Positions 9,969-18,977 of a DNA stretch of 64,000 bases are shown here, piece by piece. The number at the start of each line of letters is the position of its first letter. Position 1 is the first letter of the stretch. Under the pieces are notes generated by a model, which saw nothing but the letters and a program-made list of their open reading frames with translations, made no database searches and was not told where the DNA came from. Made by a program: the position numbers and the translations under genes. Origin of the DNA: Lachnospiraceae bacterium (lineage in GTDB: Bacteria > Bacillota > Clostridia > Lachnospirales > Lachnospiraceae); the NCBI GenBank assembly GCA_015056905.1, contig SVFI01000012.1, positions 1-64,000 on the forward strand, read 5' to 3'.

Positions 9969-11201
9969 TTACTTGTCATCTGCTGCAACTACACCCGGAA
10001 GTGCTTTACCCTCTAAGAATTCAAGGGAAGCTCCACCACCTGTAGAGATGTGGCTCATCTTGTCTGCGAAACCTAACTGGTTAACAGCAGCTGCTGAGTC
10101 ACCACCACCGATGATTGTTGTAGCGTCTGTCTCTGCTAAAGATTTTGCTACTGCGATAGTACCTTTTGCAAGAGTTGGGTTCTCAAATACACCCATCGGT
10201 CCGTTCCAAACAACTGTCTTAGCAGATTTTACTGCATCAGCAAATAATTCAGCTGTCTTTGTACCGATATCAAGACCTTCCATATCAGCCGGAATCTTGT
10301 CTGAATCTACAACAGAAACTTCGATTTCAGCATCGATTGGGCTTGGGAAACCTGCTGCGATTGTTGTATCGATAGGAAGTAATAATTTCTTTCCTGCAGC
10401 TTCTGCTTTTGCCATCATTTCTTTACAGTAATCAATCTTTTCATTGTCTACTAATGAGTTACCAACTTCGTAACCTTTTGCTTTTAAGAATGTGAAAGCC
10501 ATACCTCCACCGATGATAAGCGTATCACATTTCTCGATGAGGTTGTTGATTACGTTTAACTTATCAGCAACTTTTGCACCACCGAGGATAGCAACGAAAG
10601 GTCTAACCGGATTTTCTACCGCGTTACCGAGGAAGTCGATTTCTTTCTGCATAAGGTATCCAACAGCGTTTTCTCCGCCTTTTTCTGTGATGTATTTCGT
10701 TACAACAGCAACAGAAGCATGTGCTCTGTGCGCAGAACCAAATGCGTCACATACATAAACATCAGCAAGATCAGCAAGCTCTTTTGCGAAAGCTTCGCCT
10801 GCGTCTGTCGGTTTTGTTTCTTCTTTGCCACGGAAACGGGTATTCTGAAGAAGAACAACATCACCTTCGTTCATAGCTGCTACTGCTGCAGTTGCAGCTT
10901 CGCCTGTTACGTTGTAATCAGCAACGAAGTTTACTTCTTTTCCTAATTTTTCAGAAAGTCTCTTAGCAACCGGTGCTAAAGATTCGCCTTCGTTCGGACC
11001 GTTTTTTACTTTTCCGAGGTGTGAGCAAAGAATTAATTTTGCTCCATCTGCTAATAATTTGTTGATTGTAGGCATAGCTGCTACGATACGTGTCTCGTCT
11101 GTGATTACGCCGTCTTTAAGAGGTACGTTGAAGTCACATCTAACGAGAACTCTTTTTCCTTTAACATTAATGTCATCTACGGATTTTTTGTTTAATCCCA
11201 T
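9969..11201 (-). CDS. pgk: Phosphoglycerate kinase
   Basis: Transfers phosphate from 1,3-bisphosphoglycerate to ADP. 410 aa, slightly longer than the usual 395-400. Substrate-binding blocks [18 protein letters not shown] and [12 protein letters not shown] lie in the N-domain. Nucleotide-binding [20 protein letters not shown] and [11 protein letters not shown] lie in the C-domain. ACAGGAGG precedes the ATG. It follows gapA after a terminator-like hairpin, so its level probably depends on read-through. Confidence 0.98.
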   Translation of the reverse strand: MGLNKKSVDDINVKGKRVLVRCDFNVPLKDGVITDETRIVAAMPTINKLLADGAKLILCSHLGKVKNGPNEGESLAPVAKRLSEKLGKEVNFVADYNVTGEAATAAVAAMNEGDVVLLQNTRFRGKEETKPTDAGEAFAKELADLADVYVCDAFGSAHRAHASVAVVTKYITEKGGENAVGYLMQKEIDFLGNAVENPVRPFVAILGGAKVADKLNVINNLIEKCDTLIIGGGMAFTFLKAKGYEVGNSLVDNEKIDYCKEMMAKAEAAGKKLLLPIDTTIAAGFPSPIDAEIEVSVVDSDKIPADMEGLDIGTKTAELFADAVKSAKTVVWNGPMGVFENPTLAKGTIAVAKSLAETDATTIIGGGDSAAAVNQLGFADKMSHISTGGGASLEFLEGKALPGVVAADDK

Positions 11202-11230
11202 TTTTTAATTCCTCCTGTTTTATATAGTTG

Positions 11231-11245
11231 TGCGCGAAGCGCGCA
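11231..11245 (-). other. GC-rich hairpin in the gapA-pgk spacer
   Basis: Perfect TGCGCG / CGCGCA stem with a 3-base loop, followed on the minus strand by CTATATAAAACAGGAGG. It resembles the hairpin before tpiA and could protect a processed 5' end. Confidence 0.4.
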
Positions 11246-11246
11246 T

Positions 11247-11280
11247 AAAAACAGGGTCCGGTCCATAAGACCGGACCCTG
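11247..11280 (-). terminator. Strong terminator hairpin after gapA
   Basis: 12-bp perfect stem CAGGGTCCGGTC / GACCGGACCCTG with a 5-base loop, followed on the minus strand by TTTTT. It probably lowers pgk-tpiA expression relative to gapA. Confidence 0.85.
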
Positions 11281-11307
11281 AAAGGTCTTTGTACTGATTA
11301 TCAAAAA

Positions 11308-12309
11308 TTATGCTAATTCAGCAAAGTATTTGATTGTACGAACCATCTGGCTAACATATGAGTTTTCATTGTCATACCAAGAAACAACCTGTACTAAGTT
11401 GTCTTCGCCAACCATTGTCTGTGTTGCATCAAAGATTGAACCGAATGTGCTTCCAACGATATCAGAAGATACGATTTCATCTTCGTTGTATCCGAATGAC
11501 TCTGTAGCTGCTGCTTTCATAGCTGCATTGATTTCATCTTTTGTTACAGATTTTTCAACTGTAGCAACTAAGATTGTTGTAGAACCTGTTGGTGTAGGAA
11601 CACGCTGAGCAGATCCGATAAGTTTTCCGTTTAACTCTGGGATAACAAGGCCGATAGCTTTAGCAGCACCTGTTGAGTTAGGAACGATATTAACAGCACC
11701 TGCACGAGATCTTCTTAAATCACCTTTTCTCTGTGGTCCGTCAAGGATCATCTGGTCACCTGTGTAAGCGTGAATTGTGCTCATGATACCGGATTTGATA
11801 CCAGCGAGGTCATTTAATGCTTTAGCCATAGGAGCTAAGCAGTTTGTTGTACAAGAAGCTGCAGAGATAACTGTATCTTCAGCTGTTAATGTATTGTGGT
11901 TTACATTGTAAACGATTGTAGGAAGGTCGTTTCCTGCAGGAGCAGAGATAACAACTTTACGAGCACCTGCTGTGATGTGAGCAGAAGCTTTATCTTTAGA
12001 TGTATAGAAACCTGTACACTCTAATACTACGTCAACACCGAGATCTCCCCATGGAAGTTCTGCTGCGTTAGCCATAGCGTAGATTTTGATTTCTTTTCCG
12101 TCAACTGTGATAGAGTCTTCGCCAGCTGTTACTTTGTCAGCTAATGCGTATTTACCCTGAGCTGAATCATATTTTAACAAGTGAGCTAACATTTTAGGGC
12201 TTGTTAAATCGTTGATTGCAACTACTTCATAACCTTCTGCACCAAACATCTGTCTGAATGCAAGACGACCGATACGGCCAAAACCATTGATTGCTACTTT
12301 TACTGCCAT
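11308..12309 (-). CDS. gapA: Glyceraldehyde-3-phosphate dehydrogenase (NAD type)
   Basis: Oxidises glyceraldehyde 3-phosphate to 1,3-bisphosphoglycerate. 333 aa. The Rossmann motif is [14 protein letters not shown], with an aspartate (AINDLTS) fitting NAD preference. The catalytic cysteine is Cys153 in [12 protein letters not shown], and the C-terminal [14 protein letters not shown] motif is present. AGGAGG precedes the ATG. It is first in the gapA-pgk-tpiA series, with a promoter and an inverted-repeat operator candidate in its leader, and is the likely control point for lower glycolysis. Confidence 0.98.
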   Translation of the reverse strand: MAVKVAINGFGRIGRLAFRQMFGAEGYEVVAINDLTSPKMLAHLLKYDSAQGKYALADKVTAGEDSITVDGKEIKIYAMANAAELPWGDLGVDVVLECTGFYTSKDKASAHITAGARKVVISAPAGNDLPTIVYNVNHNTLTAEDTVISAASCTTNCLAPMAKALNDLAGIKSGIMSTIHAYTGDQMILDGPQRKGDLRRSRAGAVNIVPNSTGAAKAIGLVIPELNGKLIGSAQRVPTPTGSTTILVATVEKSVTKDEINAAMKAAATESFGYNEDEIVSSDIVGSTFGSIFDATQTMVGEDNLVQVVSWYDNENSYVSQMVRTIKYFAELA

Positions 12310-12344
12310 TTTAGTTTCCTCCTAAAAATGAAAATTTTTATATT

Positions 12345-12382
12345 ATTCTGTCAAATAGGCGCAATAAACCGATTGACAGAAT
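12345..12382. promoter_or_regulatory. 10-bp inverted repeat in the gapA leader (operator candidate)
   Basis: ATTCTGTCAA (12345-12354) and TTGACAGAAT (12373-12382) are perfect inverted copies 18 bases apart. A third TGTCA half-site at 12385-12389 overlaps the second arm and lies just after the predicted start point. The spacing fits a dimer or tetramer repressor of the CggR type, but no such gene is in the window. Confidence 0.55.
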
Positions 12383-12397
12383 TTTGTCAGCGAGATT

Positions 12398-12426
12398 ATT
12401 GTAACTAATTTGTCCCAAAAATTCAA
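12398..12426 (-). promoter_or_regulatory. Sigma-A-type promoter of gapA
   Basis: Minus-strand TTGAAT, 17 bases, TACAAT. It leaves a leader of about 80 bases containing the inverted repeat. Confidence 0.65.
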
Positions 12427-12489
12427 GACCTTTCTCTACTTTTTATTTTTGTTTTGGCAATTTTTATAAAAATAATGAAATAAAACAGA

Positions 12490-12518
12490 TTGCCAGTCCC
12501 TTTGTGTTTGGTTATACT
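12490..12518 (+). promoter_or_regulatory. Sigma-A-type promoter of the PHP gene
   Basis: TTGCCA, 17 bases, TATACT, ending 53 bases before the ATG at 12572. The sequence 12310-12571 is otherwise AT-rich and divides gapA from this divergent gene. Confidence 0.7.
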
Positions 12519-12571
12519 AATGGAAAAGTTTTATGAGCAAAGACAAACTATACCACAAAAGGAGAGTTTTT

Positions 12572-13390
12572 ATGTCTATTACAGCAGATGTACATGTACA
12601 CACCTCATATTCCGGCGATGCCGAATCCTCAATGGACGAAATGATTCAAAAAGCGATTTCTCTCGGAATGAAGCAGATTTGCTTTACGGACCATAATGAT
12701 TTTGACTTTCCGTACCGTGAGCACGATACCCCTGACATGTTTCTATTAAATACGGACGCTTATCTGTTCGACATACTGCGTGCACGAGAAAAATATGCAG
12801 GGCAGATTAAAATTTTGTTCGGAATTGAGCTCGGTCTGGCACCGGAACTCAAACGCAAAAATTTGATTCTGGCAAAGTCACATGATTTTGACTTCATCAT
12901 CGGCTCTTCCCATCTTTGCCACGGACGCGACCCATACTATGCGGATTTTTATGAAGGCCGGGAAGAAAAAGCTGCATACCGCGAATACTTTGAATCGATT
13001 CTCGAAAATGTAAAAGGATTCACTCAATTCGATGTATACGGTCATCTTGACTATGTTGTACGCTACGGTCCGACAAAAAATCAGAACTTCTCGTATACTG
13101 ACCACGCTGATATCATTGATGAAATTCTTCGCACTTTAATTGAAAACGAAAAAGGAATCGAGGTCAACACCGGAGGATTTCGTTGCGACATCGGAACAAC
13201 AAATCCATGTTTCGACATTGTCAAAAGATACAGAGAACTCGGCGGCGAGATTATTACTGTCGGCTCTGATGCGCATTTTGCCGACCATTTGCAGGATCAT
13301 TTTGAAGATGCGGCGCAGATGCTGAGGGATATCGGTTTTAAATACTACTGCGTATTTGAAAACAGAATTCCGGAGTTTATCAAACTTTAA
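12572..13390 (+). CDS. PHP-domain phosphatase, histidinol-phosphatase (HisK/HisJ) type
   Basis: Metal-dependent phosphoesterase of the PHP family; members such as B. subtilis HisJ hydrolyse histidinol phosphate. 272 aa from the ATG preceded by AAAAGGAG; an upstream in-frame ATG has no ribosome binding site. Metal-ligand motifs are ADVHVHTSYSGDA (residues 4-16), FTDHND, an H in GSSHLCHG, VYGHLDYVVRYG and, near the end, VGSDAHF. No other his gene is nearby, so the true substrate is open. It is a single-gene unit with its own promoter and terminator. Confidence 0.85.
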   Translation: MSITADVHVHTSYSGDAESSMDEMIQKAISLGMKQICFTDHNDFDFPYREHDTPDMFLLNTDAYLFDILRAREKYAGQIKILFGIELGLAPELKRKNLILAKSHDFDFIIGSSHLCHGRDPYYADFYEGREEKAAYREYFESILENVKGFTQFDVYGHLDYVVRYGPTKNQNFSYTDHADIIDEILRTLIENEKGIEVNTGGFRCDIGTTNPCFDIVKRYRELGGEIITVGSDAHFADHLQDHFEDAAQMLRDIGFKYYCVFENRIPEFIKL

Positions 13391-13405
13391 GCACATCATT
13401 ATACT

Positions 13406-13438
13406 AATACCCGGGATATTGACAAAATCCCGGGTATT
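13406..13438. terminator. Bidirectional terminator between the PHP gene and mnmA
   Basis: 12-bp stem AATACCCGGGAT / ATCCCGGGTATT with a 9-base loop and T-rich flank, between two convergent genes. Confidence 0.85.
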
Positions 13439-13502
13439 TTCAAATTCTGTTTTTATATATACCCACAAGACTTGAAGACAGCAAGTCTTTGGCCATCAGA
13501 AC

Positions 13503-14549
13503 CTATGTTATCACTCCTCCGCCAAGCACACATTCCCCGTCGTAAAACACGACAGACTGTCCCGGGGTAATCGCACGGACCGGTCTTTCAAAATGCACAT
13601 GTATGTTACCATCCGGTAACTGCTCTAACGTGCACATATCCCCTTTATGTGCATAGCGGACCTTCGCCATACACTGCCCCGGTACATTCCCCTCTTCCAT
13701 CCCCATGTAGTTTACATCCCTGCATATCAAATCACAGGAAAAAATATCTTCATTTTCGCCTATTACCACTTCGTTCGTCTCCGGTCTGATTTCACACACA
13801 AAAACCGGATGTCCCATCGCGATACCTAGTCCTTTCCTCTGGCCTATGGTATAATGCGTCACTCCCTTGTGACGTCCGATGACAGTTCCGTCCGTCAGAA
13901 CAAAGTTTCCTTCTCCCGGAATCTTTTCCGGAATCTGACGTTCCAAAAATGCGCCGTAATCGCCGTCCGGAATAAAGCAGATATCCTGGCTGTCCGATTT
14001 GTGCGCAACCGGAATCCCCTGCTCTTGTGCGATCCGCCGAATCTCATCCTTTGTGTATTCTCCGACCGGCAAAATCGTATGTGCCAGCTGATTCTGCGTC
14101 AGATTGTAAAGTGCATACGTCTGGTCTTTCTGTGCCGTCACGGAATTCCGAATGGTATATCTTCCATTTTCCAGCTTATCAATCCGGGCATAATGACCGG
14201 TCGCAATATACTCTGCCCCCCGTTCTCCTGCCCATTCCATAAGTGCCTCCCATTTGATGCGGCGGTTGCACACATTGCACGGGTTCGGCGTACGCCCTTC
14301 CAAATATTCCGACGTGAAATAGTCGACAACTTCCTTTTGGAACTGCGTAGTAAAATCAAGCACGTAATACGATATCCCCAGGTGCTCTGCAACCTTCCGT
14401 GCATCTGTCACCGACCGGGGTTCTTTTCCGTCCGGTGCCCACATGAGCATTGTGACTCCGAGCACCTCATATCCCTGCTGTTTTAATAAAAATGCGGCAA
14501 CCGAAGAATCGACGCCTCCGGATAAGCCGACAACAACTTTCTTTTTCAT
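13503..14549 (-). CDS. mnmA: tRNA-specific 2-thiouridylase MnmA
   Basis: Adds sulfur to C2 of uridine 34 in Lys, Glu and Gln tRNAs. 348 aa. The PP-loop GLSGGVDSSVAAFLL binds ATP, the first catalytic cysteine is in TPNPCNVCNRRIKW (about 100), and the second is in SQDICFIPDGDY (about 195). GQRKGLGI and the C-terminal beta-barrel with VRYAHKGD follow. CAGGAAG precedes the ATG. It is divergent from the SpoVB-like gene. Confidence 0.96.
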   Translation of the reverse strand: MKKKVVVGLSGGVDSSVAAFLLKQQGYEVLGVTMLMWAPDGKEPRSVTDARKVAEHLGISYYVLDFTTQFQKEVVDYFTSEYLEGRTPNPCNVCNRRIKWEALMEWAGERGAEYIATGHYARIDKLENGRYTIRNSVTAQKDQTYALYNLTQNQLAHTILPVGEYTKDEIRRIAQEQGIPVAHKSDSQDICFIPDGDYGAFLERQIPEKIPGEGNFVLTDGTVIGRHKGVTHYTIGQRKGLGIAMGHPVFVCEIRPETNEVVIGENEDIFSCDLICRDVNYMGMEEGNVPGQCMAKVRYAHKGDMCTLEQLPDGNIHVHFERPVRAITPGQSVVFYDGECVLGGGVIT

Positions 14550-14695
14550 ACTTCACTTCCTGCATATTTTGTATATTGTCTTTTCAATCATACCTTCTAA
14601 CCTGCGTCAAATCAAGACTCAGGTTTTTCCAACTGACATGTTCTATGTTCATTTTTGATGCATAAACTAAGAAATAAACGTTAGCCCGGAGTAAC

Positions 14696-16051
14696 ATGCT
14701 GAAAAAATATCCTTTTTTATCCGGCACATTGCTTCTGACACTGACCGGAGTTATCAGCCGTATCATCGGTTTCTTTTATCGTATTTACCTGTCGCATCAC
14801 ATTGGAGAGGAAGGCATGGGTATTTATCAGCTCCTCGCGCCTGTGATGGCGCTTTCCTTTTCCCTGACATGCGCCGGAATACAGACTTCCATCTCGAAAT
14901 ATACAGCCTCGTACATCGCGCAAAAGCAGGAGAAGTCTGCGCTGCGCATTCTCATGACCGGATTTACACTTTCACTTTTTTTATCCATCGGCACAGCATG
15001 CTTTTTATATCAAAATGCCATATGGGTAGCCTCCGCTCTTCTCACGGAATCGCGCTGCGCGCCCCTCGTACGCATTTATTCCCTGTCACTTCCTTTTGCC
15101 TGCATTCACAGCTGTATCAACGGCTATTACTACGGCATGAAAAAGTCCATGCTTCCTTCCATGTCGCAGCTTGTAGAACAGCTGGCCCGCGTCGGAAGTG
15201 TATTCGCCATCTACAGCTACGGCAATTATATGGGAACACCTCCCTCCATTGCCGTAACCATGCTCGGTATATTGATTGGTGAAATATGTGCAACAACACT
15301 TAGTCTGGGAGCACTGTATTTCCATCTGTCACGTAGAAATACATCCCCTGCACGCAGAACATCCACATCGTATCTTCAACATCTTTCGGAACTTCTGCAC
15401 ATGGCAGTTCCGCTTGCCGCCAATCGTCTGACACTCAACTTTCTGCAGAGCGTGGAAGCTGTCCAGATTCCAAACCGTCTCGTGCTCTCCGGGATGTCCA
15501 AATCGTCAGCACTGGCTAACTACGGGGTTTTGACCGGAATGACCTATCCTCTCATCCTGTTTCCCAGTGCCGTAACCTCTTCTGTTTCGGTCCTGCTTTT
15601 ACCTTACATATCGGAGGCCGGAGCCAATGGGGACACGGCAAAAATTAAATCTGCCATTCGGAAAAGCGTGCTTGCCTGCCTGCTGCTCGGAAGCTTTTTC
15701 TGCATTCTATTTCTGTTTTTCGGACCTTTTCTCGGAGAATTTTTATTTGGCAGTCAGTTAGCCGGAACTTATATACAGATTCTGAGCATTGCCTGCCCGC
15801 TCTTATACCTCGGCGGAATATTGACCAGCATTTTGCACGGTCTCGGAAAAGCATTGCAGGCCTTCTTCCTCAATGCTTCCTGCCTGCTCGTACGCCTTGG
15901 TTTTGTCTTTTTCCTAATTCCGAAAGTAGGAATGACGGGGTATCTTCTCGGTATTTTTGTCAGTGAGCTATGTCTGATTGTCCTGATGTCGGCAGAGCTG
16001 ACAAGACACCTGCGAGACGTGTCTTGCAAATTACGTTCCCGTAAGATATAA
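14696..16051 (+). CDS. SpoVB/MurJ-like lipid flippase (MOP superfamily)
   Basis: Integral membrane protein of 451 aa with about 12-14 hydrophobic segments. It starts with the family's TLLLTLTGVISRIIGFFYRI, and the next block GEEGMGIYQLLAPVMALSF is typical of SpoVB-type transporters. SpoVB is needed for spore cortex synthesis in Bacillus and is thought to move lipid-linked precursors. GGAG precedes the ATG. It lies between mnmA (divergent) and DAHP synthase, not in a sporulation cluster, so a general peptidoglycan or polysaccharide flippase role is also possible. Confidence 0.85.
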   Translation: MLKKYPFLSGTLLLTLTGVISRIIGFFYRIYLSHHIGEEGMGIYQLLAPVMALSFSLTCAGIQTSISKYTASYIAQKQEKSALRILMTGFTLSLFLSIGTACFLYQNAIWVASALLTESRCAPLVRIYSLSLPFACIHSCINGYYYGMKKSMLPSMSQLVEQLARVGSVFAIYSYGNYMGTPPSIAVTMLGILIGEICATTLSLGALYFHLSRRNTSPARRTSTSYLQHLSELLHMAVPLAANRLTLNFLQSVEAVQIPNRLVLSGMSKSSALANYGVLTGMTYPLILFPSAVTSSVSVLLLPYISEAGANGDTAKIKSAIRKSVLACLLLGSFFCILFLFFGPFLGEFLFGSQLAGTYIQILSIACPLLYLGGILTSILHGLGKALQAFFLNASCLLVRLGFVFFLIPKVGMTGYLLGIFVSELCLIVLMSAELTRHLRDVSCKLRSRKI

Positions 16052-16059
16052 TTTATAGT

Positions 16060-16087
16060 CGTGGCAAATTTCAGCCACGCTAATTTT
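16060..16087 (+). terminator. Weak hairpin after the SpoVB-like gene
   Basis: Six-base stem CGTGGC / GCCACG with loop AAATTTCA, followed by CTAATTTTC. It may be a partial terminator or a leader hairpin for the next gene. Confidence 0.35.
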
Positions 16088-16126
16088 CAGAAGAACTACA
16101 ATTTACATATGAAAGGAACAATACCT

Positions 16127-17158
16127 ATGGGAATGGAATTTATCCAGAAGCTCCCGACGCCGGAAGAAATCCGCGACGAATATCCGGTTCCGGCTGCTTT
16201 GGCAGAGCTCAAAGAAAAGAGAGACAAAGAAATTGCAGATGTACTGACGGGCGCAAGTGATAAACTACTTGTCATCATCGGACCATGTAGCGCGGACAAT
16301 GAGGATGCGGTCTGTGATTATGTAGAGCGGCTTTCTAAAATAAACGACAAAGTCAGCGACCGACTGATTCTGATTCCGCGAATTTATACAAACAAACCTC
16401 GTACAACGGGAGAAGGTTACAAAGGTATCGTGCACCAGCCGGACCCTTCCAAGAAGCCGGACCTTGTACACGGAATCATTGCCATGCGTAAAATGCACAT
16501 CCACGCGATGGAAGTTTCCGGTCTGACCTCGGCAGATGAAATGCTCTATCCTGAAAACTACCGCTATGTATGTGACTTCCTCTCCTACGTTGCCATCGGT
16601 GCGCGATCTGTAGAAGACCAGCTCCACAGATTGACCGTGAGCGGTTTTGACGTTCCTGCCGGAATGAAAAACCCAACATCCGGTGATCTTACGGTAATGA
16701 TGAACAGTGTGTATGCGGCACAGCATCCGCACACATTTACATATCGCGGATGGGAAGTAAAGACAACCGGAAATCCTCTGGCGCATACCGTACTCCGAGG
16801 ATCCGTCAACGCATACGGAAGAAGTTTTCCGAACTATCACTATGAAGACCTCAGCCGTCTGATTGAGCTTTATAACGAACATGACCTTCTCAATCCGGCT
16901 GCTGTCATAGACGCCAACCACAATAACTCCGGAAAGAAATTCGAACAGCAGATTCGAATTGTCAAAGAAGTTATGCACTCCCGCAAAGTAAATCCGGACA
17001 TCCATAAACTCGTAAAGGGTGTCATGATTGAAAGTTACATTGAGGAAGGCTGTCAGAAAATCGGCGAAGGCATCTACGGCAAATCCATCACGGACCCTTG
17101 CCTTGGCTGGGCAGATTCCGAGCGACTCATCTACGACCTTGCAGAAGCAAACGCATAG
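16127..17158 (+). CDS. 3-deoxy-7-phosphoheptulonate synthase (DAHP synthase, class I)
   Basis: First step of the shikimate pathway, joining phosphoenolpyruvate and erythrose 4-phosphate. 343 aa from the ATG preceded by AAAGGA; longer in-frame starts at 16061 and 16109 have no ribosome binding site. Motifs of the AroF/G/H class are present: IIGPCSADNEDAV, KPRTTGEGYKG, LTSADEMLYPENY, RGWEVKTTGNPLAHTVLRG, RGSVNAYGRSFPNYHYED and DANHNNSGKKFEQQ. It stands alone here, and no regulatory domain is attached. Which amino acid inhibits it cannot be told from sequence. Confidence 0.95.
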   Translation: MGMEFIQKLPTPEEIRDEYPVPAALAELKEKRDKEIADVLTGASDKLLVIIGPCSADNEDAVCDYVERLSKINDKVSDRLILIPRIYTNKPRTTGEGYKGIVHQPDPSKKPDLVHGIIAMRKMHIHAMEVSGLTSADEMLYPENYRYVCDFLSYVAIGARSVEDQLHRLTVSGFDVPAGMKNPTSGDLTVMMNSVYAAQHPHTFTYRGWEVKTTGNPLAHTVLRGSVNAYGRSFPNYHYEDLSRLIELYNEHDLLNPAAVIDANHNNSGKKFEQQIRIVKEVMHSRKVNPDIHKLVKGVMIESYIEEGCQKIGEGIYGKSITDPCLGWADSERLIYDLAEANA

Positions 17159-17175
17159 TCTGATACACAAAAAAC

Positions 17176-17216
17176 AAGTGGTATTACCTTAGACTTACTA
17201 AAAGGTAATACCACTT
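17176..17216. terminator. Bidirectional terminator between DAHP synthase and the RsmH paralogue
   Basis: 15-bp stem AAGTGGTATTACCTT / AAGGTAATACCACTT with a loop of about 10 bases, and T or A runs on both sides. Confidence 0.9.
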
Positions 17217-17224
17217 TTATATTT

Positions 17225-18286
17225 TTATTCCTCTGCGCGGATTGCCCAGCGCATCTTGGTCGATTTTGCACGTGGATTCATCGCACACTCCTGCGCAGAC
17301 GGTCGGATGACATCATCCGATACCTCCGAATAAATCCCCTGCCTCTTTAACTGTTTAAATGACTTCTTCACAAGTCTGTCCTCACCGGAATGGAATGTCA
17401 GTATCGCTGCCCTTCCACCCGGAGCAAGTGCTTCAGGAAGCTTATCAAGAAATGCATACAGCACTTCAAACTCGCTGTTAACGTCTATGCGAAGTGCCTG
17501 AAATGTTCTTTGGCACGACTTTTTCACTGCTTCTTTGCGCTCCTTTTCAGGGACATAGACAAGTGCCTTTTCAATCAATTCACGCAACCTTGTCGTCGTC
17601 TCCACTTTTTTGCCGGAACGGATTTCCCGCATAACCGTCTTTGCAATCTCGTGCGCATACGGTTCATCGGAATTTTCAACGAGCATCCATGCAAACTCCT
17701 CCTCGGTAATCTCACAGAGCCGGTCCGCCGCACTCGTTCCCTCGTGCGGATTCAAACGAAGGTCGAGAGGTCCATCCACCTTATAGGAAAACCCTCTTTC
17801 CGGATTGTCAATCTGCATGGAAGAGACGCCCAGGTCCGCCAAAATAAAATCAAACGGTCCATGCTCCTTTGCCACCTCATCAATGTTAGCAAAATTCGTC
17901 TTAATTACTGTCAGCACATCTTCTCCGAATCCCTGCTCTCGCAGACGCTTCGTCGTCTTCTCAATTTCAATCGGATCAACATCGAGTCCGTACACATGTC
18001 CGTTCCCCTGCAGGCACTTGAGCATTTCTTTCGTATGTCCGCCATAGCCAAGCGTCGCATCAAGCCCTTTTTGTCCCGGCTGAATCTGCAAAAATTCAAG
18101 AATCTCGTTCACACAAATGGAAATGTGCATCCCCGCCGGAGTACTTCCTTTTTTAATCACCTTCTCGATGGTGTCTGCATATTTCTCCGGATTATGTTCT
18201 TTGTATTTTTCATGAAAACTGCGCGGGTGCGTTCCTTTGTAGCGCACCCGGCGTTTATGTGGCTGATTTTGATTTTGGTTGTCCAT
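17225..18286 (-). CDS. RsmH-family methyltransferase, second copy (paralogue)
   Basis: S-adenosylmethionine-dependent methyltransferase related to 16S rRNA m4C1402 methyltransferase RsmH. 353 aa from the ATG at 18286; a TTG at 18316 is possible but lacks a ribosome binding site. A basic N-terminal extension of about 60 residues precedes GLDATLGYGGHT (SAM site), LDVDPIEIEKT, ILADLGVSSMQIDNPERGFS and ITFHSGEDRLVKKSFKQL. Compared with the copy at 62875-63813 it lacks the cysteine cluster, and GLDATLGYGGHT replaces the usual [10 protein letters not shown]. Its substrate may differ. It lies just downstream of an ABC permease gene. Confidence 0.85.
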   Translation of the reverse strand: MDNQNQNQPHKRRVRYKGTHPRSFHEKYKEHNPEKYADTIEKVIKKGSTPAGMHISICVNEILEFLQIQPGQKGLDATLGYGGHTKEMLKCLQGNGHVYGLDVDPIEIEKTTKRLREQGFGEDVLTVIKTNFANIDEVAKEHGPFDFILADLGVSSMQIDNPERGFSYKVDGPLDLRLNPHEGTSAADRLCEITEEEFAWMLVENSDEPYAHEIAKTVMREIRSGKKVETTTRLRELIEKALVYVPEKERKEAVKKSCQRTFQALRIDVNSEFEVLYAFLDKLPEALAPGGRAAILTFHSGEDRLVKKSFKQLKRQGIYSEVSDDVIRPSAQECAMNPRAKSTKMRWAIRAEE

Positions 18287-18320
18287 AGTCAACTTCTGTT
18301 CCTCTGGTTCTTTCAACGTA

Positions 18321-18977
18321 TTAATATTCTTTCTTTTCCATTATTCTGACAGAAGATGTGTAAGAAATCAAGAGTCCTGCAAGTGCAAGCGCAAATAATG
18401 CAATTGCAGCCTGAGAAGGCGTGACTCCTGCCATCATATAACTTAGTTTTTCTGCCTGCTGTGCAGTTATTACCTTTTCTCCGATAACCATAGCTGCCGC
18501 TCCGACACCTACTACAATAAACATGACAACTCTTGCTTTTTCTGCGCCAAACTTAAGCTGCATCGGCAGAAGAATCTCCCACATCAAAAGCATGACCGGA
18601 AAAATAAGTACAAGTGAAAGTACAACTCTTCCGATGGTCCCTGCATCCTCATTCGACATTACAAGCATGAACACAACATTAATCACAACAGAAAGTATCC
18701 ATCCGAATACCGCTGCCATAAGTCCCAACACATATTTTTCGCGGACATACGTTTTTCTTCCAATCGGCAATGCAAATAAAAATGCCATTCCATTATCAAA
18801 GTCATCATAAGAGACTGTGCTTACCGTTTGAAACAATATAATTATCATCGTATAGCTGACAACAAATCCCACATCCATCTCCAATACCGGAAACAAAAAA
18901 AGAAGCAGAAGCATTATAAGCAACGTCGTTTTTTGTCTTGTTAACAGTTTCCAATCTTTAATTAATAAACCTTTCAT
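18321..18977 (-). CDS. ABC-2 type transporter permease
   Basis: Membrane subunit (218 aa) with about six hydrophobic segments starting at residue 15 (LIMLLLLFLFPVLEM) and a typical ABC-2 layout (NGMAFLFALPIGRKTYVREK). Its ATG overlaps the TGA of the ATPase gene, so the two are translationally coupled. Substrate is unknown; related YtrB-type systems respond to cell-wall antibiotics. Confidence 0.85.
   Translation of the reverse strand: MKGLLIKDWKLLTRQKTTLLIMLLLLFLFPVLEMDVGFVVSYTMIIILFQTVSTVSYDDFDNGMAFLFALPIGRKTYVREKYVLGLMAAVFGWILSVVINVVFMLVMSNEDAGTIGRVVLSLVLIFPVMLLMWEILLPMQLKFGAEKARVVMFIVVGVGAAAMVIGEKVITAQQAEKLSYMMAGVTPSQAAIALFALALAGLLISYTSSVRIMEKKEY

Noticed and set aside
16265-17170. Open reading frame of about 300 codons on the minus strand opposite DAHP synthase
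   Set aside because: It mirrors a well-supported gene, has no family motifs or ribosome binding site, and has a cysteine/valine-rich composition typical of antisense frames.
17390-18349. Open plus-strand frame of 319 codons
   Set aside because: Antisense to the RsmH paralogue; composition is atypical and no ribosome binding site precedes it.
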